10,910 bases of DNA from Bryobacterales bacterium (GTDB lineage Bacteria > Acidobacteriota > Terriglobia > Bryobacterales > Bryobacteraceae): NCBI GenBank assembly GCA_003132865.1, contig PKYZ01000508.1, positions 298-11,207 of the forward strand, written 5' to 3'. The notes under the pieces were generated by a model. It ran no database searches. It saw nothing but the letters and a program-made list of their open reading frames with translations, and was not told where the DNA came from. The position numbers and the translations under genes were made by a program. The first letter of the stretch is position 1, and the number at the start of each line of letters is the position of its first letter. Shown one piece after another: positions 5,897 through 10,910 of the stretch.

Positions 5897-6084
5897 GGCG
5901 CCACTCTTGTCCTGGTTGGTGCTGGAAAGCTGATTAGGCACACCGGTCCAATCGTGGACCATTCGGAGGTTGGCCGAGCATCACTTGGACGCAAGGACCT
6001 CCAACCCGCGCAACCGTGGCGCCTCGCAACGGCCTTTTAAACGCCCACCCAGCCCCTTGCGTCGCACGCCCCGTTTCCGCCATC

Positions 6085-6111
6085 ATGAAATGCCAGCCAC
6101 CGCGCCCATGA
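6085..6111 (+). promoter_or_regulatory. Eight-codon upstream reading frame overlapping the HAD start
   Basis: ATG 6085 opens MKCQPPRP and stops at TGA 6109-6111, giving the four-base overlap ATGA with the HAD start at 6108. The arrangement is typical of translational coupling, but there is no binding site before 6085, so chance is possible. Confidence 0.25.
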
Positions 6112-6833
6112 ATCTCGCCCCCGCCCTCATCCTCTTCGATATCGACGGCACCCTCCTCCGCCGCGCCGGGCCGCACCATCGCCAGGCGCTCGTCGATGCC
6201 GTCCGCCGCGTCACCGGCCTCGAAACCTCGACTGATCGCATCCCTGTCCACGGCATGCTCGATCCCGACATCCTCACGCGCATGCTCCGCGACGCCGGCG
6301 CCCCCCCGGCCTCCATTCGCCGCGCCATGCCTGAGATCGTCCGCCGTGCGCAGCATGTCTACGTACGCAGCGTCCCCAACCTCCAGCGCAAAACCTGCCC
6401 CGGCGTGCGCGCCCTCCTGCGCCGCCTGCAACACTGCGGCGTGCTGCTCGGACTGGTCACCGGCAACCTCACCCGCATCGGATGGAAGAAGCTCGACCGC
6501 GCTGGGCTGAAGCAGTACTTCCGCTTCGGAGCCTTCGGCCAAATGGCCAAGGACCGCGCCGGGCTGGCCCGCCTCGCCATCCGCCACGCGCGCGCACAAG
6601 GCTGGATCGTCCGCCACACCCCCATCGCGCTGGTGGGCGACGCGCCCAGCGATATCATTGCCGCCCAGCGGAACGGCATCCGCTCCGTCGCCGTCCATAC
6701 CGGAATCTCGACCCGAGACGACCTCCTCGCCTACTCCCCAGACGTCCTCCTGGAAGATCTCCGCGGCCTGACGCTCGCCAAAATCCTCGGCACGGCGGAA
6801 CCCGTTCACGCATCGGCGCGAAAGCGCCCATAG
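6108..6833 (+). CDS. HAD-superfamily hydrolase, phosphoglycolate phosphatase-like
   Basis: A cytosolic phosphatase of about 241 residues with a Rossmann-like HAD core and a helical cap (subfamily I). All four motifs are visible: motif I LILFDIDGTLL with the nucleophile and acid/base Asp pair; motif II in LGLVTGN (Thr); motif III in FGQMAKDRAG (Lys); motif IV in IALVGDAPSDI, with two Mg-binding Asp. The cap lies between motifs I and II (GPHHRQALVDAV onward, VHGMLDPDILTRML). The substrate cannot be told from sequence; small phosphoesters such as phosphoglycolate or sugar phosphates are usual. ATG 6108 and ATG 6090 (six more residues) are both possible, neither with a clear Shine-Dalgarno; a longer frame from 5970 adds an Arg/Pro-rich stretch unlike the family. 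A mini-frame (6085-6111) ends in ATGA overlapping ATG 6108, so translational coupling is possible. GC is high, as in the genes to the right and unlike those to the left. Confidence 0.85.
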   Translation: MNLAPALILFDIDGTLLRRAGPHHRQALVDAVRRVTGLETSTDRIPVHGMLDPDILTRMLRDAGAPPASIRRAMPEIVRRAQHVYVRSVPNLQRKTCPGVRALLRRLQHCGVLLGLVTGNLTRIGWKKLDRAGLKQYFRFGAFGQMAKDRAGLARLAIRHARAQGWIVRHTPIALVGDAPSDIIAAQRNGIRSVAVHTGISTRDDLLAYSPDVLLEDLRGLTLAKILGTAEPVHASARKRP

Positions 6834-7060
6834 CCTGTATTTACAATCACTTGCCGCCCCTGCCAGAGCGTCGCAAGCCCGGAAATCGCCACCCCCCGTG
6901 CTAGCCTGAAATTGGAAGCACTCGGACCGACTCGCCTCTATCCCCACCGGCTGGCAAAGGCGTAAATTGACATTTCCGAAAATTCCCGCGGTACCGGCCC
7001 GGCCGGAGGTGTCTGGAAACGAGACTTTGGATCATGAAAATAAAAGACTTAACACCATTG

Positions 7061-7350
7061 GGTTTGTTCGGTGGAAAACTTTCGCGCGAACTGCCCGACC
7101 GCCATTCGCCTCCATTTTTGCCAGGAAGCTGGCCACCCATGGAAAACGGCCAAACAAATCGTCGCCGGAACCATGCCAGCCATTTGCTATCGGCGCCATG
7201 GGATTTGTTCGTCAAAACACGGAAACCGACGCGCCAACGAGCCGTGTCTCACCCACGGGGCCACGCCTGATGCGCTCCGACGAAGGGTGCCAGAGAATTG
7301 CCTGTAACATAAAGAATATGAAGCAGAAAGGTACGAATTGGCTTTGTTCG
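7061..7350 (+). repeat. Three degenerate GGNTTTGTTCG repeats about 140 bases apart
   Basis: TTTGTTCG occurs at 7063-7070, 7204-7211 and 7343-7350, spacings 141 and 139. The surrounding bases are related: CCATTGGGTTTGTTCGGTGGAAAA, CCATGGGATTTGTTCGTCAAAA and GAATTGGCTTTGTTCGTACAGAA share a (C)CATTGGGTTTGTTCGT-like core. They are direct repeats in one orientation, probably copies of a dispersed intergenic repeat. Confidence 0.5.
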
Positions 7351-7375
7351 TACAGAAGCATCCCGACGCGCCGGA

Positions 7376-7405
7376 ACGCACAATCGCGCACAATCACGCA
7401 CAATC
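7376..7405 (+). repeat. Three tandem 10-bp repeats (A/G)CGCACAATC
   Basis: ACGCACAATC, GCGCACAATC and ACGCACAATC stand head to tail with no spacer, differing only in the first base. They end 24 bases before the candidate -10 at 7429. Helical-turn phasing and position just upstream of the cysteine operon suit an activator or repressor site; slippage is the alternative. Confidence 0.65.
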
Positions 7406-7425
7406 CCCCCAATCTCAACAGACTT

Positions 7426-7434
7426 TGCTATGAT
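7426..7434 (+). promoter_or_regulatory. Candidate extended -10 promoter of the cysteine operon
   Basis: TGCTATGAT contains a TATGAT hexamer (7429-7434, five of six) with the TGn extension of an extended -10 promoter. No -35 box is evident, so activator dependence is possible, with the 10-bp repeats just upstream as candidate site. Transcription would start near 7441. Confidence 0.4.
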
Positions 7435-7440
7435 ACCAGC

Positions 7441-7473
7441 ATGAATCCTGCATCCAGCCGCGCCGCGCGCTAA
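7441..7473 (+). promoter_or_regulatory. Ten-codon upstream reading frame before the cysteine synthase gene
   Basis: ATG 7441 begins MNPASSRAAR and stops at TAA 7471-7473, 17 bases before ATG 7491. It would start at or next to the predicted transcription start, so it may be translated from a leaderless end. It has two Ser codons and no Cys codon, so classic cysteine attenuation is not supported. Confidence 0.25.
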
Positions 7474-7490
7474 TCCAAACCAAGTAGACT

Positions 7491-8450
7491 ATGGCAGCCG
7501 CTCTCGTCCCCGAACCCGTCCGCACGCAGGCCCAACACCTGCTGTCCACCATCGGCAACACCCCGTTGCTGCGTCTCGATAAGATCGGCAAGATCGGCCG
7601 CGACGCCCCCGGCGTCGCCATCTACGCCAAGGCGGAATACTTCAACCCCGGCGGATCCGTCAAGGATCGCGCCGGCCTCAACATGATCCTCGACGGCGAG
7701 CGCACCGGCCGCCTGCGTCCCGAGCACATCATCCTGGACGCCACCAGCGGCAACACCGGCATCGCCTACGCCATGGTCGGCGCCGCGCGCGGCTACCGGG
7801 TCAAATTGTGCCTGCCGGCCAACGCTTCCATCGAGCGCAAGCGCATCCTGAAGGCCTACGGCGCGGAGATGGTCTTCAGCGACCCGGGCGAAGGTTCCGA
7901 CGGCGCCATACGCAAGTGCCGCGAGATCTACGAGGCCGACCCCGACCTCTACTTCTACCCCGATCAGTACAACAACCCGGCGAACTGGAAGGCGCATTTC
8001 GAAACCACCGGCCGCGAGATCGTTGAACAAACCAGCGGCCTGCTAACGCACTTCGTGGCGGCCATGGGCACCAGCGGAACATTCACCGGCGTCAGCCGCC
8101 GCCTGCATCGCGATCTGCCGCACGTGAAATGCTACTCCGGGCAGCCTTCCAGCGGCTTCCATGGCCTGGAAGGATTGAAGCATATGCCCACCGCCATCGT
8201 GCCCGGCATCTACGATCCCTCCCTCGCCGACGGCAACATCTGGCTGGAGACTGAGGAAGCCTACGCCATGGTGCGCCGCCTGGCGCGCGAAGAGGGTCTG
8301 CTGGTAGGGATTTCGTCCGGATGCAACGTGGTTGCCGCCCTGCAAATCGCGCGCCAGTTGCATGCCGAGGGCCGCGAGGGCATGATCGTGACCGTGCTTT
8401 GCGATAGCGCCGAGAAGTATCTCAGCGACCAATTCTGGGACGAGGCGTGA
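7491..8450 (+). CDS. cysM: PLP-dependent cysteine synthase, CysM type
   Basis: A 319-residue cytosolic fold-type II PLP enzyme (cysteine synthase / cystathionine beta-synthase family). Motifs in order: IGNTPLLRL (21-29), the PLP lysine in GGSVKDR (Lys 58), substrate-loop TSGNTG (85-90), the PLP-phosphate loop GTSGT (193-197), and GISSG (273-277) with the Ser near the pyridine nitrogen. The family makes cysteine from an activated serine and a sulfur donor. Neighbours point to the CysM branch that uses a protein thiocarboxylate (CysO-COSH) rather than free sulfide and, in Mycobacterium tuberculosis, O-phosphoserine. By eye the segment GLKHMPTAIVPGIYD aligns with the Mycobacterium CysM loop ALRNMDEGFVPELYD, placing Lys 230 where that enzyme has an Arg implicated in phosphoserine binding; this is from memory. 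First of three tightly linked genes; the JAMM gene starts six bases after its stop. ATG 7491 has no strong Shine-Dalgarno. Confidence 0.88.
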   Translation: MAAALVPEPVRTQAQHLLSTIGNTPLLRLDKIGKIGRDAPGVAIYAKAEYFNPGGSVKDRAGLNMILDGERTGRLRPEHIILDATSGNTGIAYAMVGAARGYRVKLCLPANASIERKRILKAYGAEMVFSDPGEGSDGAIRKCREIYEADPDLYFYPDQYNNPANWKAHFETTGREIVEQTSGLLTHFVAAMGTSGTFTGVSRRLHRDLPHVKCYSGQPSSGFHGLEGLKHMPTAIVPGIYDPSLADGNIWLETEEAYAMVRRLAREEGLLVGISSGCNVVAALQIARQLHAEGREGMIVTVLCDSAEKYLSDQFWDEA

Positions 8451-8456
8451 AGCCGA

Positions 8457-8906
8457 ATGATTCGCATCGAACCCGACGCCTGGCGCGAGATGGTGGCCCA
8501 CGCGCAGGCCACCTATCCGAACGAATGCTGCGGGGCAATGTTGGGTGCCATCGATGATGGACAGAAGACCGTCCGCATCGCCTTGCCGCTTGAAAACGCC
8601 TACGCCGGCGCGCACGGCAGCCGCTACGAATTGCGTCCCGAAGACCTGCTCCGCGCCGACAAAGACGCCCGCAGCCGCAAACTGGACCTAGTCGGCATCT
8701 ACCATTCGCATCCCGACTGCGACGCCTATTTCTCCCAGACCGATCTGAAGAACTCCTGTCCTTGGTATTCTTTTGTAGTGCTCTCCATACGCAACGGCGC
8801 ATTCGATCACGCCAATAGCTGGCTGCCGGATGCCGAGCAAACCAAAGCGGAGCGCGAGGAGTTGACAATTGGAGGGCGGGCAATCGTGCCCGCAGCCGGC
8901 TTTTAG
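8457..8906 (+). CDS. mec: JAMM/MPN+ metalloprotease, Mec+ type (CysO-cysteine peptidase)
   Basis: A 149-residue cytosolic zinc isopeptidase of the bacterial JAMM family. The full JAMM signature is present: Glu 23 in YPNECCG, then YHSHPDCDAYFSQTDL with zinc ligands His 83, His 85 and Asp 96 and the oxyanion Ser 93, i.e. E...HxH-x10-D. In Mycobacterium tuberculosis Mec+ releases cysteine from the CysO-cysteine adduct after the Gly-Gly end of CysO. Here it lies between cysM and a gene whose product starts with a CysO-like domain, strongly supporting the same job. It may also cut the fusion after its internal Gly-Gly; that is inference. ATG 8457 follows the cysM stop by six bases, with GAGG at 8442-8445 as a possible binding site inside cysM. 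Its last residues (GGRAIVPAAGF) are encoded by a twin-hairpin repeat and are probably not ancestral; the catalytic part is intact. Confidence 0.88.
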   Translation: MIRIEPDAWREMVAHAQATYPNECCGAMLGAIDDGQKTVRIALPLENAYAGAHGSRYELRPEDLLRADKDARSRKLDLVGIYHSHPDCDAYFSQTDLKNSCPWYSFVVLSIRNGAFDHANSWLPDAEQTKAEREELTIGGRAIVPAAGF

Positions 8907-8912
8907 CCGGCT
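8876..8912 (+). repeat. Twin-hairpin REP-like element at the end of the JAMM gene
   Basis: Two perfect hairpins stand side by side. GCGGGCA (8876-8882) pairs with TGCCCGC (8887-8893) over ATCG; AGCCGGCT (8894-8901) pairs with AGCCGGCT (8905-8912) over TTT. The TAG stop of the JAMM gene (8904-8906) lies in the second hairpin. Paired GC-rich palindromes of this shape are typical of REP-like elements; here the copy also supplies the gene's 3' end. Confidence 0.6.
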
Positions 8913-8932
8913 CTGGAGTATGACTCACTAAC

Positions 8933-10378
8933 ATGGCCAAAGTTCTGATTCCCACACCCCTGCGGCAATACGCAGGCAAGCAGGACTCCGTCGAGCTGAC
9001 CGGCTCGACCGTGGGCGAAGTGCTGACCGCCCTCACCACCCAGCACCCGGATCTGCGCCGGCAGCTCTACAACGATGAAGGCAAACTGCGCAGCTTCGTG
9101 AATGTTTATTTGAACGACGAGGACATCCGCTATCTGGAGAAGGATGCCACCCCCGTGAAGGATGGCGACACCGTGTCAATCGTGCCGTCGATCGCCGGCG
9201 GCTCTGTTACCGCGCCTCGCGAACCTGCCACCCCGGCTAGCGAATTGGCCCTCACAAAGGACGAGATCCTGCGCTACAGCCGTCACCTGATCATGCCCGA
9301 GGTCGGCACCGAAGGCCAGCTCAAGTTGAAGGCCGCCAAAGTGCTTCTGGTAGGGACCGGCGGTCTGGGCGCGCCGCTGGGCTTGTATCTCGCGGCCGCC
9401 GGTGTCGGCCGCATCGGCCTGGTCGATTTCGACGTGGTGGATTTCACCAATCTGCAGCGCCAGGTCATCCACGGCACCAGCGACGTCGGCCGCAAGAAGC
9501 TCGATTCGGCCGCCGACCGCATGCGCGAGATCAATCCGTTCGTCCGCATCGACAAGCACGAAGTCGCGCTGTCGAGCGAGAACGCGCTCGACATTCTGCG
9601 CGACTACGACATCATCGTGGACGGCACCGACAATTTCCCCACCCGCTACCTGGTGAACGACGCCTGCGTCCTGCTGGGAAAGCCCAACGTCTACGGGTCG
9701 ATCTTCCGTTTCGAAGGGCAGGCCACCGTGTTCGCTTACGCGGGTGGGCCGTGCTACCGCTGCCTGTATCCGGAGCCGCCGCCTCCCGGCCTGGTGCCGA
9801 GTTGCGCCGAAGGCGGCGTGCTCGGAATTCTGCCGGGCACCATCGGGCTGATTCAGGCCACCGAAACCGTGAAGCTGATCCTGGGCATCGGCGAGCCGCT
9901 CGTCGGCCGCTTGTTGCTGTACGATGCGCTGGCCATGCGCTTCCGCCAGTTGAAGCTGCGCAAAAATCCGGAATGCCCTGTGTGCGGCGAGCATCCCACC
10001 GTTACGAAGCTCATCGACTATCAGCAGTTCTGCGGCATCCCGCAACAACCGCCCGCGGCCGTGGAAGGCGATATCGATGCCGTCGAAGTCAAAGCCAGGA
10101 TCGATCGCGGCGATTCGTTCGTGCTGATCGACGTGCGCGAGCCGCACGAATACCAGATCTGTCGCATTCCGTACGCAAAGCTGATTCCGCTGGGCCAACT
10201 CCCGCAGCGCGTCAACGAGTTGGATCGCGATATTGAGATCGTGGCCCACTGCAAGAGCGGCATGCGCAGCGCCAAAGCCGTCGACTTACTGAAGAAGGCC
10301 GGCTACCGCGCCCGCAACATGAAAGGCGGTATCCTGGCCTGGAGCGACAAAGTCGACCCCTCCGTCCCTAAATACTAA
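8933..10378 (+). CDS. moeZ: CysO/ThiS-like sulfur carrier fused to MoeZ-type adenylyltransferase and rhodanese
   Basis: A 481-residue three-domain protein. Residues 1-90 are a beta-grasp sulfur carrier close to CysO (IPTPLRQYAG; FVNVYLNDEDIRY; DGDTVSIVPSIAGG) ending in the diagnostic Gly-Gly at 89-90. A linker SVTAPREPATPASELALT follows. Residues about 108-345 are a ThiF/MoeB/HesA E1-like domain: RYSRHLIMPEVG, ATP loop GTGGLG (141-146), DFDVVDFTNLQRQ, DGTDNFPTRYL, a conserved Cys in SCAEGGVLG, and structural-zinc pairs CYRC (274-277) and CPVC (348-351). Residues about 380-475 are a rhodanese with active-site Cys 440 in HCKSGMRS. The protein should adenylate the carrier and load sulfur from its rhodanese, making the thiocarboxylate used by CysM. 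In M. tuberculosis CysO and MoeZ are separate; here carrier and enzyme are one chain, so Gly 90 must be freed by proteolysis to work. ATG 8933 follows GGAG (8915-8918) at a rather long 14 bases. Third gene of the operon. Confidence 0.92.
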   Translation: MAKVLIPTPLRQYAGKQDSVELTGSTVGEVLTALTTQHPDLRRQLYNDEGKLRSFVNVYLNDEDIRYLEKDATPVKDGDTVSIVPSIAGGSVTAPREPATPASELALTKDEILRYSRHLIMPEVGTEGQLKLKAAKVLLVGTGGLGAPLGLYLAAAGVGRIGLVDFDVVDFTNLQRQVIHGTSDVGRKKLDSAADRMREINPFVRIDKHEVALSSENALDILRDYDIIVDGTDNFPTRYLVNDACVLLGKPNVYGSIFRFEGQATVFAYAGGPCYRCLYPEPPPPGLVPSCAEGGVLGILPGTIGLIQATETVKLILGIGEPLVGRLLLYDALAMRFRQLKLRKNPECPVCGEHPTVTKLIDYQQFCGIPQQPPAAVEGDIDAVEVKARIDRGDSFVLIDVREPHEYQICRIPYAKLIPLGQLPQRVNELDRDIEIVAHCKSGMRSAKAVDLLKKAGYRARNMKGGILAWSDKVDPSVPKY

Positions 10379-10390
10379 GTCTTTAGTGGG

Positions 10391-10426
10391 GCAGGCCCGC
10401 GGCCTGCGGCGGCCTCTCAGGCCGCC
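10391..10426 (+). repeat. Twin-hairpin REP-like element or terminator after moeZ
   Basis: GCAGGCC (10391-10397) pairs with GGCCTGC (10401-10407) over CGC, directly followed by GGCGGCCT (10408-10415) pairing with AGGCCGCC (10419-10426) over CTC. Two adjacent perfect GC-rich hairpins repeat the layout of the element at 8876-8912. TCTTCG follows, a weak T-tract. Lying between convergent genes, it may also end transcription from both sides. Confidence 0.6.
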
Positions 10427-10511
10427 TCTTCGCGGCTACCTGAAATTCTCCACCAGCATGAGGTCTGCCAGCGATCTTCCGGGAACCTCAGACACTCGTG
10501 TCGACGCTCGG

Positions 10512-10910
10512 CTACTTCCCGATGACTTCGACAATACCCTTATCGGTTCCCGTTAGCCTGCGAGCGGCATCGTCCCAGTGCAAGCGGGTAATACTCGCAT
10601 CCCCATGCTCGTAGGCGTAAGTCTTGCCATCGTCGCTGTACAGTATGAAGTTACCGTCCGCGCCCGCATACACGCGCACCCGCGCCAGCTTCTGCGTCTC
10701 ACTCGTGCTGGTGACAGGCTCGCCAAGCGGCACGATAGAACCGGCGCGCACAAACAGCGGCAAAGTCTCGATCGGCGCATTCACCTTAATGCTCTGCCCG
10801 CCGCGCACGCGTTCCTTCGTCCAGTAGTTATACCAGTCCGTGCCTGCCGGCAGATATACCGTCCGGCTGGTGGCGCCTTGCTCCGTCACCGGAGCCACCA
10901 GAAACGCCGG
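10512..10910 (-). CDS. GH31 alpha-glucosidase-type glycoside hydrolase, C-terminal part
   Basis: The C-terminal 132 residues of a large glycoside hydrolase; the gene runs off the right edge (the frame is open to base 10910, beginning PAFLVAPVTE). The sequence shows the end of the GH31 barrel and its distal beta domains: FLVAPVTE, YLPAGTDWYNYWT, the block IETLPLFVRAGSIVPLG, and a final beta-sandwich of the DUF5110 type (VRVYAGADGNFILYSDDGKTYAYEHGD). GH31 enzymes cleave alpha-linked glucose or xylose from oligosaccharides or glycans. The catalytic Asp residues lie outside the window, so alpha-glucosidase and alpha-xylosidase cannot be told apart, and a signal peptide cannot be checked. It converges on the cysteine operon and shares no function with it. 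Stop TAG is at 10512-10514. Confidence 0.9.
   Translation of the reverse strand, partial: PAFLVAPVTEQGATSRTVYLPAGTDWYNYWTKERVRGGQSIKVNAPIETLPLFVRAGSIVPLGEPVTSTSETQKLARVRVYAGADGNFILYSDDGKTYAYEHGDASITRLHWDDAARRLTGTDKGIVEVIGK

Larger units (their letters stand above)
6834..7490. other. Long non-coding spacer with degenerate repeats and the operon promoter region
   Basis: I see no real gene in these roughly 650 bases. Open frames exist on both strands but their products are Arg/Pro/Ser-rich, lack binding sites and repeat GFVR/NWLCS-like words, which is what a degenerate repeat gives when translated. The segment holds three spaced copies of a GGNTTTGTTCG motif, three tandem 10-bp repeats and a possible promoter, each listed separately. 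An AT-rich patch lies around 7030-7055. Confidence 0.5.

Noticed and set aside
4922..6040. Long + strand frame antisense to the transposase
   Set aside because: The - strand frame has unmistakable IS1595 motifs; the + strand frame has no domain and crosses the IS end, so it is a shadow.
6815..6828. GGCGC-GAAA-GCGCC hairpin at the end of the HAD gene as a terminator
   Set aside because: Only five base pairs, lies in the coding sequence and has no T-tract.
5934..6947. Long - strand frame opposite the HAD gene
   Set aside because: Arises from the high GC third positions of the HAD gene, which carries all four catalytic motifs on the + strand.
7376..7405. Tandem repeats as a minimal CRISPR array
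   Set aside because: Ten-base units with no spacers between them and no cas genes nearby.
6967..7473. 168-residue + strand frame before the cysteine operon
   Set aside because: Composition is Arg/Pro/Ser-rich with repeated GFVR/NWLCS words that reflect a degenerate DNA repeat; no binding site or domain.
9176..10249. Long - strand frame opposite the carrier-E1-rhodanese gene
   Set aside because: The + strand product has clear family motifs along its whole length; the antisense product has none.

Overview
The window looks like a piece of a GC-rich bacterial chromosome, most likely Acidobacteriota (Bryobacter/Solibacter-like). This is inferred from an orphan PEP-CTERM exported protein, high-GC genes with C/G-rich third positions, long intergenic spacers with degenerate repeats, twin-hairpin REP-like elements, and a GH31 glycoside hydrolase. 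No rRNA or tRNA gene is visible to fix the taxonomy.

Left part (1-1385): a GTG/ATG-started PEP-CTERM protein on the + strand, followed by a gene-poor spacer with two short perfect inverted repeats. Accessory part (about 1386-5900): lower-GC, mostly hypothetical genes. These are a 151-aa orphan protein (-), a 54-aa basic small protein (-), a DUF2513-like protein (+), a membrane-anchored coiled-coil/proline-rich protein (+), a structured spacer, a DUF3800-like protein (+) ending in a strong terminator hairpin, an IS1595-family insertion sequence whose transposase is interrupted by an in-frame TAG, and a frameshifted RelE/HigB-like toxin remnant. This reads as a cargo/decay zone next to stable genes.

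Right part (about 6100-10910): high-GC genes. A HAD-family phosphatase is followed by a roughly 600-base spacer carrying degenerate repeats and three tandem 10-bp repeats. Then comes a tight three-gene operon: a CysM-like PLP-dependent cysteine synthase, a JAMM metalloprotease of the Mec+ type, and a three-domain protein fusing a CysO/ThiS-like sulfur carrier, a MoeB/ThiF-like adenylyltransferase and a rhodanese. The window closes with the C-terminal part of a convergent GH31 alpha-glucosidase-type enzyme.

The operon is the most interesting part. It holds every component of the protein-thiocarboxylate route to cysteine known from Mycobacterium tuberculosis (CysM, CysO, Mec+, MoeZ). Here, however, the carrier is fused to the N-terminus of its own activating enzyme, so the Gly-Gly that should carry the thiocarboxylate is internal (residues 89-90 of 481). 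The adjacent JAMM protease is the obvious candidate to free it, and it would then also release cysteine from the carrier. A twin-hairpin repeat encodes the last residues of that protease, and a second twin hairpin follows the operon.
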